Assembly: GCA_043776635.1 (NCBI GenBank)
Contig: JAYVRA010000038.1
Coordinates: 1-29,355, forward strand
Source: JANMEX01 sp043776635
Lineage (GTDB): Bacteria; Pseudomonadota; Alphaproteobacteria; Rhizobiales; Rhizobiaceae
DNA: 29,355 nucleotides
Direction of reading: 5' to 3'
Positions 1 to 7,539 of this stretch are shown one piece after another. The translations under genes were made by a program, and so were the position numbers. Under the pieces are notes generated by a model, which saw only the letters and a program-made list of their open reading frames with translations, made no database searches and was not told the DNA's origin. Position 1 is the stretch's first letter; each line of letters begins with the position of its first letter.

Positions 1-245
1 GAAAAGCATCTGATTATTTTTCTAACATAAAAATCGCTTAAGCCATTGGACATGTTAATGTAAAACCATATTTTATGGCTTCAAAGTAGTCTAGACCCAC
101 AGAAAATAGCGATATCCAATTTTAACTGTAAAATCCCGGTACATAAGTGAAGCTATTGCATAACGTAATTTTATTGCCTTCAGTGCGGACTTCAGGCTGG
201 TGTGGTAGTCAACAAAATAAAAGAAAAGTCTTTTCATTCTAACTT

Positions 246-272
246 TTGTCAAAGTTACACACTTGCTATAAA
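246..272 (+). promoter_or_regulatory. possible promoter of the YiaA/B-like gene; rest of 1-318 shows no gene
   Basis: A TTGTCA (246-251) and a TATAAA (267-272) are 15 bases apart, a short but possible sigma-70-like spacing, about 45 bases before the start at 319. The rest of 1-318 is AT-rich and I find no convincing gene, hairpin or repeat in it. This is a pattern match only. Confidence 0.3.
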
Positions 273-318
273 CCTTTAGATTGTAGGCTTAAGCCAGCAA
301 TCAAGCGGGAGACTAAAT

Positions 319-747
319 ATGAACCAACAACTACGCCCAACCAATGCGTTTGTCGGCGCATCATGGGCAGTGTTAATTATCGGCATTCTGGCGTTTATCC
401 TCGGTCTTTGGAATTCTAATATGCTGCTTAACGAGCGCGGTTATTATTTCACAGTGCTGCTTTTCGGGCTTTTTGCGACCATTTCGCTGCAAAAAACAGT
501 GCGTGACCGAATTGAGGGCCAGTCGGTGACTGATATGTATTACGGTATGTGCTGGGTGGCAGTTGGCGCATCCATCATTCTCCTGGCAGTCGGCCTATGG
601 AATGCGCAGCTCTTGCTTAGTGAAAAAGGCTTCTTTGCCATGGCTTTCATCGTAAGTCTTTTTGCCTCCGTTGCAGTGCAAAAAAATGTGCGCGATTTGG
701 TAACATTGGGACCGGTTACCGGAAACGATACTGATACTGACGAATAG
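319..747 (+). CDS. YiaA/YiaB-family inner membrane protein
   Basis: A 142-residue membrane protein made of two similar halves. Each half has a pair of hydrophobic helices (about residues 13-30 and 40-55, then 77-95 and 104-118) followed by the motif LQKTVRD or VQKNVRD. This duplicated two-helix layout is that of the YiaA/YiaB family of inner-membrane proteins, whose biochemical role is not established. The tail is acidic (TGNDTDTDE) and probably cytoplasmic. The ATG at 319 follows GGGAG (307-311). The gene stands alone, with its own candidate promoter upstream and a terminator hairpin at 778-807. The family is clear from the repeat pattern; the function is unknown. Confidence 0.85.
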   Translation: MNQQLRPTNAFVGASWAVLIIGILAFILGLWNSNMLLNERGYYFTVLLFGLFATISLQKTVRDRIEGQSVTDMYYGMCWVAVGASIILLAVGLWNAQLLLSEKGFFAMAFIVSLFASVAVQKNVRDLVTLGPVTGNDTDTDE

Positions 748-777
748 ACTTTTACCTTTAAGTTACAAGATAATGAC

Positions 778-807
778 AGCGCCGCTTAACTACCGGCGCT
801 TTCGTTT
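778..807 (+). terminator. Rho-independent terminator after the YiaA/B-like gene
   Basis: AGCGCCG (778-784) pairs perfectly with CGGCGCT (794-800) across a 9-base loop and is followed by the T-rich TTCGTTT. It lies 31 bases after the stop at 747. Confidence 0.65.
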
Positions 808-987
808 ATTGTGTATCGTGATCAAATGAATCTGAAACCATCGGAATTTGTCCGGTTCTTGGCGCAAATTTTCGGTTCCGAATGAAAAAGACATGCTCTG
901 TTCTATCAGGCTGGACATTCACGCCATGAACAGATAGGAATAATTTCTGTGTATCGCCGAAGAGTGGTCGCGCCAAGAGTATGTCTG

Positions 988-1638
988 ATGTTGAAGCATG
1001 ATAGTGTGTGGAGCGCGATTGACGCATTAGCCGTGCGCTATGGCATGTCCGCGTCTGGCCTTGCAAGGAAGGCGGGCCTTGATCCCACTTCGTTTAATAA
1101 ATCCAAGCGTACCAGTGTTGATGGTCGCCCGCGCTGGCCGTCCACTGAATCATTAGCAAAGATTATGGAGGCGACCGGCGCATCGCTTCATGAGTTTATG
1201 GCATTGATCAACCCATTCATTCCCCGTGCACCGGAAACTAAGGCTTATGCGCAGCTTTCTGCGCCATTGCTTGGTTTTGCGCAGGCCGGCGCAGGCGGTT
1301 ATTTTGATGATGCCGGCTTCCCTGTCGGCGAAGGTTGGGACCGTGTGGAAATGCCGGCAGGTGGCGCGGAGGGCATCTTCGCGTTGAAAATTTCCGGCCA
1401 GTCAATGATGCCGCTGTACCGCGATGGTGATACGGTTGTGGTTTCGCAGAACGCCACTGTCCGTAAGGGCGATAGAGTCGTGGTGCGCACCCGTGGCGGC
1501 GAGGTTATGGCCAAGATTTTGAAACGCAAATCTGCTGATGTAATTGAATTAAAGTCATTAAATCCGGAACATGAAGACCGCCAGTTTAAGCCTGCCGAAG
1601 TTGAGTGGATCGCGCGAATCATATGGGCCAGCCAATAA
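988..1638 (+). CDS. XRE/S24-peptidase family repressor (LexA/CI-like)
   Basis: A 216-residue regulator. The N-terminal third is a helix-turn-helix of the kind common in alphaproteobacteria (GMSASGLARKAGLDPTSFNK, about residues 20-39, then the basic SKR segment). The C-terminal half is an S24 peptidase-like domain with the serine in SGQSMMPLYRDGD (Ser139) and the lysine in VMAKILKR (Lys176); the 37-residue spacing fits the Ser/Lys dyad of LexA and CI-type self-cleaving repressors. An Ala-Gly pair in QAGAGG precedes it as a possible cleavage site. I chose ATG 988 because family members begin close to this point; a GTG at 949 would add 13 residues. The downstream SNase-like gene overlaps its end, so the two are probably co-transcribed. 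Targets cannot be read from the sequence; a stress or prophage-type response is an inference. Confidence 0.85.
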   Translation: MLKHDSVWSAIDALAVRYGMSASGLARKAGLDPTSFNKSKRTSVDGRPRWPSTESLAKIMEATGASLHEFMALINPFIPRAPETKAYAQLSAPLLGFAQAGAGGYFDDAGFPVGEGWDRVEMPAGGAEGIFALKISGQSMMPLYRDGDTVVVSQNATVRKGDRVVVRTRGGEVMAKILKRKSADVIELKSLNPEHEDRQFKPAEVEWIARIIWASQ

Positions 1639-2423
1639 GTCAAAGGCTTGGTCGCTTTGTGCTGCGGGTGTTGCTGGCACTTGTAGGCTGCGGACTGGTG
1701 GTCGCTCTGAGTAAGGCGAAAGCGCCTCATGATACTGCGCACGAAGCGCTTAACAGAGCGCAATTTGCGTCTGCCACGTCCGAAGATCTAACCGTAGGGC
1801 ATCGTTCGCAAAAGTGTTTGCGGTTTTACGTTAAAACGATGCGACAAAACAATGACTTGGAGCAATGCGCCGATTCTTTATCGGCGACCGGTGCTCCAGG
1901 TGATAATGCCAAGCCTGCAATCCAAAATGATGTTTCAGCCACTAAAACGGTTAAGTTACAAAGGGTTGAACCACGCGCACCACTAAGCGCCATGGCAGCT
2001 CCAACGCCGCCGCCGCCAACTGCTGCAAAAGATTTACCCAAGCGCTGGCGGCCTGTGGGCAATGGTTTTGCAAGCGCGGCAGGCATCGTCCAAGTTGGAA
2101 CCTTTTCAATTACCTTGGAGGGGCTGGATACTTTGGCGGCTGACGACATTTGCACCGCGCCCTCAGGAGAGGTTTGGCCGTGCGGAATGGTTGCACGAAC
2201 GGCTTTCCGGGCATTTTTGCGCTCGCGTACGTTAAACTGTGACTTGCCGGACGGTCTGATTGATACCGCGATTAGCGCTGAATGCTTGTTGGCAGGTGAA
2301 GATCCGGCCGGATGGCTGGTGCAAAATGGCTGGGCGCGGGCCAATCCGACCGGACCATATGGTGGCGAGGGCGATCACGCTAAGGCAAGCAGGGTCGGAA
2401 TTTACGGCAATCCGCCGCGCTGA
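1623..2423 (+). CDS. membrane-anchored thermonuclease-like (SNase-fold) protein
   Basis: 267 residues. A basic N-terminus and one hydrophobic segment (about residues 9-28) look like a signal anchor. A low-complexity linker with Pro/Ala runs (PTPPPP) leads to a C-terminal domain from about residue 150 resembling staphylococcal-nuclease-like proteins of alphaproteobacteria: VQVGTFSITLEGLDTLAADD, a cysteine pair around GEVWPCG, then LVQNGWARANPTGPYG, a form of the usual GWA hallmark near the SNase C-terminus. The typical catalytic Arg/Glu set is not obvious, so it may bind rather than cut nucleic acid. The ATG at 1623 overlaps the end of the S24 gene by 16 bases, which suggests translational coupling. 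GTG 1605 is an alternative start. The outside location is inferred from the leader. Confidence 0.65.
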   Translation: MGQPISQRLGRFVLRVLLALVGCGLVVALSKAKAPHDTAHEALNRAQFASATSEDLTVGHRSQKCLRFYVKTMRQNNDLEQCADSLSATGAPGDNAKPAIQNDVSATKTVKLQRVEPRAPLSAMAAPTPPPPTAAKDLPKRWRPVGNGFASAAGIVQVGTFSITLEGLDTLAADDICTAPSGEVWPCGMVARTAFRAFLRSRTLNCDLPDGLIDTAISAECLLAGEDPAGWLVQNGWARANPTGPYGGEGDHAKASRVGIYGNPPR

Positions 2424-2448
2424 ATGATGTAGACCGGTGAGAATTATT

Positions 2449-2465
2449 TTGTAAATTTTTTACAA
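2449..2465. promoter_or_regulatory. 17-bp palindrome in the isocitrate lyase promoter region
   Basis: TTGTAAATTTTTTACAA is a perfect inverted repeat (TTGTAAA, TTT, TTTACAA), about 155 bases upstream of the isocitrate lyase start. Symmetric TTGnAA-type sites are bound by XRE-family regulators of glyoxylate and short-chain fatty acid genes (RamB/ScfR type), so an operator is plausible. The binding protein is not identified. Confidence 0.4.
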
Positions 2466-2620
2466 TTTTACATCGCGTCTTTGACGCACCGCAACAAAGA
2501 AACACGAAATAACTCACCAAATCAACGAATTCACAATGCATTTCCTGCAATTTGTGACAGGTTTCAATGCATACCAGTTCGCATCTGCGAAGTGACATAG
2601 ATTTACAGGAATGCTGCCAA

Positions 2621-4234
2621 ATGTCTTTTAAGAATGATTCGACTTACTCCACAGACATTCAAAAAACCACTGACCTTATTAAAGGCTACAACGGCACATG
2701 GAGCGGCATTGACCCCGAAGCTGTGGCCCGTATGCGGGCGCAGAACAAATTCAAAACGGGGCTGGACATCGCCAAATACACCGCTGCGATCATGCGCAAG
2801 GACATGGCGGCCTTTGACGCCAATCCGGCCAATTACACCCAGTCGCTCGGCTGCTGGCACGGGTTTATCGGCCAGCAGAAGATGATCTCCATCAAGAAGC
2901 ATTTCGGCACCACCAAGGGCCGCTACCTCTACCTCTCCGGCTGGATGATCGCCGCTTTGCGCTCTGAATTCGGCCCGCTTCCGGACCAGTCCATGCACGA
3001 AAAGACCTCTGTTCCGGCGTTGATTGAAGAGCTTTACACGTTCCTGCGCCAAGCCGATGCGCGTGAGCTCAACATCCTGTTCCGCGATCTCGATGCCGCC
3101 CGCGCCGCAGGCAATGAGGTCAAGGCCAAGGAACTCCAGCACAAGATTGACACCTACGAAACCCACATCGTGCCAATCATTGCCGATATCGACGCCGGTT
3201 TCGGCAACGCCGAGGCCACTTATTTGCTCGCCAAAAAAATGATCGAAGCGGGTGCCTGCGCCCTTCAAATCGAAAACCAAGTGTCCGACGAAAAGCAGTG
3301 CGGTCATCAAGATGGCAAAGTCACCGTGCCGCATGAAGTGTTCCTCGCGAAGGTGCGCGCCTGTCGCTATGCGTTTCTCGAAATGGGCGTGGAACACGGC
3401 ATTATCGTCACCCGCACCGACAGTCTCGGCGCTGGTCTCACGCAGCAGCTTGCCTTCTCCAAAGAGGCGGGCGACCTTGGTGACCAATACAATTCATTCT
3501 TGGATTGCGAAGAAATCACCGCCGATCAGCTGCAATCCTCTGATGTCGTCATCAAGCGCGACGGCAAGATGTTGCGCCCGAAACGCCTGCCCTCAAACCT
3601 CTACCAGTTCCGCTCAGGCACGGGCGAAGAACGCTGTGTGCTCGATTGCATCACGAGCTTGCAAAACGGCGCAGACCTTTTGTGGATTGAAACTGAAAAG
3701 CCTCACATTTCCCAAATCGCCGGCATGGTCGATGCCATCCGCAAGGTCGTTCCCAACGCCAAGCTGGTATATAACAACTCTCCGTCGTTTAACTGGACAT
3801 TGAATTTCCGCCAGCAGGTGTTTGACGCCATGCAGGCAGAAGGCAAAGATGTTTCCGCCTATGACCGCGCCAAGCTGATGAGCGTCGATTATGACGCAAC
3901 GCCAATCGGCATCGAGGCCGATGAGCGCATTCGCACCTTTCAGCGCGATGCCGCAGCGCGTGCCGGTATTTTCCACCACCTCATCACGCTGCCGACCTAC
4001 CATACGGCAGCGTTATCCACGGATAACCTGGCAAAGGAATATTTCGGCGATCAAGCCATGCTCGGGTACGTCAAAAATGTCCAACGCGCGGAAATCCGCC
4101 AAGGCATCGCCTGTGTCAAGCATCAAAACATGTCCGGCTCCGATATGGGTGATGACCATAAGGAGTACTTTGCCGGTGAATCAGCGCTCAAAGCTGGCGG
4201 TGCACACAACACGATGAACCAATTCGCGGCGTAA
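2621..4234 (+). CDS. aceA: isocitrate lyase
   Basis: 537 residues, the length of the long bacterial isocitrate lyases (Pseudomonas aeruginosa type) rather than the roughly 430-residue E. coli type. It cleaves isocitrate to succinate and glyoxylate in the cytoplasm, the first step of the glyoxylate shunt. The active-site signature is present as DEKQCGHQDGK with the catalytic cysteine in KQCGH; upstream are ADIDAGFGNAEATY (substrate and Mg binding) and downstream VTRTDSLGAGLT. I prefer ATG 2621, with AGGA 10 bases upstream; an upstream ATG at 2567 would add 18 residues without family character. The gene is monocistronic, with a palindrome at 2449-2465 and a strong terminator at 4267. Malate synthase is not in the window. 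Induction by acetate or fatty acids is inferred. Confidence 0.97.
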   Translation: MSFKNDSTYSTDIQKTTDLIKGYNGTWSGIDPEAVARMRAQNKFKTGLDIAKYTAAIMRKDMAAFDANPANYTQSLGCWHGFIGQQKMISIKKHFGTTKGRYLYLSGWMIAALRSEFGPLPDQSMHEKTSVPALIEELYTFLRQADARELNILFRDLDAARAAGNEVKAKELQHKIDTYETHIVPIIADIDAGFGNAEATYLLAKKMIEAGACALQIENQVSDEKQCGHQDGKVTVPHEVFLAKVRACRYAFLEMGVEHGIIVTRTDSLGAGLTQQLAFSKEAGDLGDQYNSFLDCEEITADQLQSSDVVIKRDGKMLRPKRLPSNLYQFRSGTGEERCVLDCITSLQNGADLLWIETEKPHISQIAGMVDAIRKVVPNAKLVYNNSPSFNWTLNFRQQVFDAMQAEGKDVSAYDRAKLMSVDYDATPIGIEADERIRTFQRDAAARAGIFHHLITLPTYHTAALSTDNLAKEYFGDQAMLGYVKNVQRAEIRQGIACVKHQNMSGSDMGDDHKEYFAGESALKAGGAHNTMNQFAA

Positions 4235-4266
4235 ACGCGGGCGAATCTATCTCCAGAACCCCTCCC

Positions 4267-4294
4267 CGGGCGGAAGCAATTCCGCCCGTTTTTT
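4267..4294 (+). terminator. Rho-independent terminator after aceA
   Basis: A perfect 9-bp stem, CGGGCGGAA (4267-4275) with TTCCGCCCG (4280-4288), closes a GCAA tetraloop and is followed by six T. It lies 33 bases past the aceA stop. Confidence 0.92.
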
Positions 4295-4358
4295 GTGTTT
4301 CATACCTCATTCGGGTGATGTGGCATTTTTCAAAGTATGTATTATTGACGCCGCCATG

Positions 4359-4378
4359 CCATGCCCGATAGGGCGTGG
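4359..4378 (+). other. short hairpin upstream of the YARHG gene
   Basis: CCATGCCC and GGGCGTGG pair over a GATA loop with one G-T wobble. It has no T tract, so it is not a terminator. It sits about 33 bases before the next start codon, possibly in that gene's 5' leader. Its role is unknown. Confidence 0.3.
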
Positions 4379-4411
4379 TAAATCGGTAAGCTAACACTTG
4401 GAGGACTGATT

Positions 4412-4681
4412 ATGCGCCTGTATATTGCCACTGCCATTACCGCGTTGAGCTTCACTCTCAGCGCCGCGCCCGCCTATGCGACCAGTTGCTATGACCTCTG
4501 GTATGAGCGCAACCAAATTTACGACAGCCACGGATTTTGCTTCAAAACCCATCTTGGAATGAGCACATTCGACAATTCTGACTGCTATACCAGTCATCCC
4601 AAGCTAACCAATTGGGAAAAAAAACGCGTGGCACAGATACAATATCAAGAAGAAGCCAAATATTGCCACGTGAACGAATAG
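4412..4681 (+). CDS. small exported YARHG-domain protein
   Basis: 89 residues with a clear signal peptide (hydrophobic core 5-18, likely cut after AYA at 23). The mature part, starting TSCYDLWYERNQIYDSHGFC, carries the YARHG-domain pattern (aromatic-rich tyrosine/asparagine stretch followed by F, C and a glycine) and four cysteines (26, 43, 58, 85), which could form two disulfides in the periplasm. GGAGG at 4402-4406 supports the start. YARHG domains are thought to act at the cell surface, but no reaction is known. It is convergent with the LprI-like exported protein, whose stop lies 2 bases away. Confidence 0.8.
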   Translation: MRLYIATAITALSFTLSAAPAYATSCYDLWYERNQIYDSHGFCFKTHLGMSTFDNSDCYTSHPKLTNWEKKRVAQIQYQEEAKYCHVNE

Positions 4682-4683
4682 GT

Positions 4684-5400
4684 CTAATTCGCCGTTAAGC
4701 GATAAACAAACCGGCACTTGTCATCGGCGAACCCGCCATTGTCCGCCGCTGTCCCGCGCACCATAAAGCGGGATGTTGGTTCCTGCTCAATTGCATCGGC
4801 CACAATCTGATGAGTGGCACTGTTGCCGATGCTCATATCAAATACAAACGCCCGTGCCGCACCTTTGGCGGGCTTCACCGCATAGCCCATATTGTTCTGA
4901 TCACTGGTTTCATGAATAAGCTGCCCGCGCATTTCCAGTGTCTTTTTTGAATAGCCAGTCGCCGGTTCTTTTTCCGGCGGAATGGCAGCGATAAGCGACG
5001 GCGCTGCAGGAAGTTCGATGTACTCAATCGCGCTTGCACCCTGCTGTAATCCATCGAGCGTGGATAAGCGTCCAAGATAGCTGGTCGTCAGGCAATCCAC
5101 TTTCGCCCCGCATTTATCGCGCTCCGTTTTCACCCAGTTACGTTCATCGGACTTGAGGCACGAAGCACCGTCTTTTAATGCCTCAATAGCTAAGGTGTAA
5201 TAGCGGTCCAAATCGCTATCGAGCTGCGAAAGCTTTGCATCTCCACAAATTGCCGTCTCCACCGGGGCCTTCGCCTTGGTACAGTCAAAACCGGCACCAA
5301 ACGCGGGGGCACAAACAGTTACTGCTGATATGAATAAAACGGATGCAATGCGTATTATGATCAAATCTCCAAGCAGGGCACGCAAACAATCTGCCTTCAA
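4684..5400 (-). CDS. exported LprI/DUF1311-family protein
   Basis: 238 residues from ATG 5400; TTG 5364, preceded closely by GGAGA, may be the true start. A signal peptide (hydrophobic run IIRIASVLFISAVTVCAPAF) precedes FDCTKAKAPVETAICGDAKL and LDSDLDRYYTLA, the hallmark of DUF1311, the family of the mycobacterial lysozyme inhibitor LprI, with paired cysteines. The C-terminal half (after about residue 135) has no family I recognise but includes further exported-type sequence ending in a cysteine-containing strand. It probably acts in the periplasm; lysozyme inhibition is only suggested by family membership. Confidence 0.75.
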   Translation of the reverse strand: MKADCLRALLGDLIIIRIASVLFISAVTVCAPAFGAGFDCTKAKAPVETAICGDAKLSQLDSDLDRYYTLAIEALKDGASCLKSDERNWVKTERDKCGAKVDCLTTSYLGRLSTLDGLQQGASAIEYIELPAAPSLIAAIPPEKEPATGYSKKTLEMRGQLIHETSDQNNMGYAVKPAKGAARAFVFDMSIGNSATHQIVADAIEQEPTSRFMVRGTAADNGGFADDKCRFVYRLTAN

Positions 5401-5522
5401 TGCCGGGGCGTTGCAAGGCGCAAGGGGAGGGTATTTGAGGCCATTGAAACCGCAGACTCAACTCACATTTTATGCCATACGAGACCGCAACATGAGACTG
5501 CGACAAAACGGTGGACATGATT

Positions 5523-5615
5523 ATGGCCGACCAAACCGCCACAATAACCAAACGTTGGATTTATTTCTTCTTGTTTTCGTTCATCTCATTTTTAGCCATC
5601 TCTGGCGCATGTTAG
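5523..5615 (+). CDS. 30-residue membrane peptide, possibly the N-terminal part of a split gene
   Basis: Starts at ATG 5523 with GGTGGA eight bases upstream. It encodes a short hydrophilic head (MADQTATITKRW) and one membrane segment (IYFFLFSFISFLAISGA), then stops. The next reading frame's ATG at 5609 overlaps its stop (ATGTTAG). It may be a real short peptide coupled to that gene, or, equally likely, the first exon-like piece of one two-helix membrane protein broken by a frameshift. I recognise no family. Confidence 0.35.
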   Translation: MADQTATITKRWIYFFLFSFISFLAISGAC

Positions 5616-5863
5616 TTACTGCCAACCAATATCCGGGGCAAACGGCAACTTTTCTTTCCATGCTGGCAGATGCGTGCTCGGTGCTGGGGCCGGCCGGCTT
5701 GCGCAATCAGCTGAACGCGGCAAGGCCGCCCGATGATGCCCGTCGCTCAAAGATAAACGTCGCCATGGGCTTTGGAATTACAGCCGGCATCAGCCTGTTC
5801 CTCATCCGCTTCACCAGCGAAGCCGCATGGTGGACGGGACATCTGCATTATAGCGTGGACTAA
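5609..5863 (+). CDS. small hypothetical membrane protein (84 aa)
   Basis: Codon use after about 5660 is strongly biased to G/C in third positions, as in its neighbours, which supports coding. The protein has PGQTATFLSMLADACSVLGP, a basic segment (NQLNAARPPDDARRSK) and one membrane helix (INVAMGFGITAGISLFLIRF) with a WW-containing tail. The frame stays open upstream to 5276, but that part is antisense to the LprI-like gene, so I start at ATG 5609, with no good ribosome site. It could be the C-terminal part of a single protein beginning at 5523. No function can be assigned. Confidence 0.45.
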   Translation: MLVTANQYPGQTATFLSMLADACSVLGPAGLRNQLNAARPPDDARRSKINVAMGFGITAGISLFLIRFTSEAAWWTGHLHYSVD

Positions 5864-5915
5864 AACTTATCGTTTTCAAATGGATCCAAAAATACCAGAA
5901 TTAGCTTAGGGTATG

Positions 5916-6019
5916 GACCTGTTAATTTTGATGAAATGGCAGGCGACTGGCTTCAATCTGCACTGTTTTCTTTGCATATTTTCGCCATTCGCCTGCCATT
6001 TCGTCAAAATTAACAGGTC
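5916..6019. repeat. ~104-bp palindromic repeat element, full copy
   Basis: The left arm (5916-5946) starts GACCTGTTAATTTTGATG and runs into GAAATGGCAGGCGA; the right arm (5989-6019) is its reverse complement at 30 of 31 positions. The centre (about 42 bases) contains CTGGCTTCAATC. A second, partial copy lies at 17328-17373. There is no transposase and no convincing target duplication, so it looks like a non-coding palindromic element of the REP or MITE kind. The arms could form a long hairpin in RNA and act as a transcription stop in either direction. The rest of the 361-base gap 5864-6224 holds the presumed rplY leader, where ACACCC (6128-6133) and GGGTGT (6151-6156) could pair; I see nothing else there. 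Confidence 0.75.
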
Positions 6020-6224
6020 TGGCCCCCGGGTCTTGGGGCAAATTCTGGTTCTGTTTGAACACGACCCGATCTAAACCCGCCCTTGCCAGCGCCTCCAGCT
6101 TGCTTTATAGCGCCCACGTCCGTGCAGACACCCTTGGAGGCAGCGCGGATGGGTGTGTTTTCACGTCCGGTTTGAATGTCTGAATAGATGCCAAACCACT
6201 CCAGTAACACTGAAAGGTCTCATT

Positions 6225-6815
6225 ATGAGCAAATCTTACGAGCTCACTGCGCAGACACGTACACAGGCCGGTAAGGGGTCCGCCCGTGCAACACGTCGTA
6301 GCGGCAGGGTGCCAGCGGTCATCTACGGTGACAAGCAGACGCCAATCTCTATTTCCCTTGATTACAAGGAAATCTACTACAAGATCCACGGCGGCGGTTT
6401 TCTGAAGACTGTGGCGACGATTGTCGTTGGCGACGAAAAAATACGCGTGCTGCCAAAGGATTATCAGTTGGATCCGGTCAAGGATTTCCCTATGCACGTT
6501 GATTTCTTGCGCGTTTCGGCAAATGCCCGCGTAAACGTCAATATTCCTGTGCACTTCATCAATCATGAACTCTCGCCCGGCATAAAAAAGGGTGGCGTGC
6601 TTAACATCGTGGCTCATGATGTTGAATTGTCATGCCCTGTTGATGCGATCCCTGACTTCATCACCGGCGATTTGACCGGCATTGAAATCGGCCACTCTCT
6701 GCACATCTCGTCCATCAAGCTGCCTGAAGGCGTTACATCGGTTATTGATCGCGACTTGACGCTTGCCGCAATCGCAGCGCCAGCCGGCGGTGTTGAAGCG
6801 GCTGCAAAGGCATAA
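6225..6815 (+). CDS. rplY: 50S ribosomal protein L25 (CTC-type)
   Basis: 196 residues: an N-terminal L25 domain that binds 5S rRNA (about 1-95; GKGSARATRRSGRVPAVIYG is typical) plus the C-terminal beta domain found in the longer L25/general stress protein Ctc. The frame is open further upstream, but the ATG at 6225 has GAAAGG seven bases before it and starts exactly where the family does (MSKSYELTAQ). The Ala-rich tail is usual. It lies 19 bases before pth, the common rplY-pth arrangement in alphaproteobacteria, so the two are probably one operon. Confidence 0.95.
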   Translation: MSKSYELTAQTRTQAGKGSARATRRSGRVPAVIYGDKQTPISISLDYKEIYYKIHGGGFLKTVATIVVGDEKIRVLPKDYQLDPVKDFPMHVDFLRVSANARVNVNIPVHFINHELSPGIKKGGVLNIVAHDVELSCPVDAIPDFITGDLTGIEIGHSLHISSIKLPEGVTSVIDRDLTLAAIAAPAGGVEAAAKA

Positions 6816-6834
6816 TCCGTAAAAGGTCAGGACC

Positions 6835-7539
6835 ATGCTGGTAATAACCGGACTTGGAAATCCCGGCCTGAAATATGCCCGCAACAGACATAATATCGGT
6901 TTTATGGCGGCGGACGCAATAGTCCGCCGTCATAATTTTGGACCGTGGGTCAAGAAGTTTTCGGGCGAAGTTTCCGAAGGCACGTTGGATGGCCAGAAGG
7001 TGCTGGTGCTCAAACCGCTCACCTTTATGAATGACAGTGGCCGCGCCGTTGCCGCCGCCATGCAGTTTTACAAGCTTGATCTCAAAGATATTGTCGTGAT
7101 TTACGACGAACTGGACCTTGTGCCCGGCAAGGTGCGCGTCAAAACCGGTGGCGGCTCCGGCGGGCATAATGGCATTAAGTCAATCGACGGGCATTGCGGC
7201 AAAGATTACCGCCGCGTGCGCCTCGGCATCGGCCATCCGGGCTCAAAAGAGCAGGTACACAGCCATGTGCTGGGCGACTTTCACAAGACTGACAAGGACT
7301 GGGTTGACCCGCTGATGGACGCGCTAAGCGAAGCTGCGCCGATGCTTTTGTCACCGGATGAAAATGCCTTTGCCAACCGTGTTGCGATGCTGCAAGGCAA
7401 AAATGACGAGCCATCCAACAAACCCGCAAAACCAAAAGCACAAAGTGAAATCCGTGCCGCAAGGCCCAAGGAAGCGCCAAAGCTGCCCGGGACAGGCCCA
7501 ATGGCAGCGATGCTGAAGCGGTTGTTTAGTAAAGAGTAG
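6835..7539 (+). CDS. pth: peptidyl-tRNA hydrolase
   Basis: 234 residues. It frees tRNA from peptidyl-tRNA dropped by ribosomes, in the cytoplasm. Family signatures are GLGNPGLKYARNRHNIGF (catalytic His19, substrate Asn9), LKPLTFMNDSG, YDELDLVPGKVRVKTGGGSG (catalytic Asp of the YDELD motif) and GGHNGIKSI. The core ends near residue 190; a Lys/Pro/Ala-rich extension follows, common in alphaproteobacterial enzymes. The start has a GGTCAGGACC ribosome-site region. Its last 14 bases overlap the convergent trmL gene. Confidence 0.96.
   Translation: MLVITGLGNPGLKYARNRHNIGFMAADAIVRRHNFGPWVKKFSGEVSEGTLDGQKVLVLKPLTFMNDSGRAVAAAMQFYKLDLKDIVVIYDELDLVPGKVRVKTGGGSGGHNGIKSIDGHCGKDYRRVRLGIGHPGSKEQVHSHVLGDFHKTDKDWVDPLMDALSEAAPMLLSPDENAFANRVAMLQGKNDEPSNKPAKPKAQSEIRAARPKEAPKLPGTGPMAAMLKRLFSKE

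Noticed and set aside
2603..3487. 294-residue open frame antisense to isocitrate lyase
   Set aside because: It mirrors the codon bias of aceA on the other strand and matches no family.
7526..7539. 14-base overlap of pth and trmL stops as a regulatory signal
   Set aside because: Short tail-to-tail overlaps are common in compact genomes; another (7 bases) occurs at 27390-27396.
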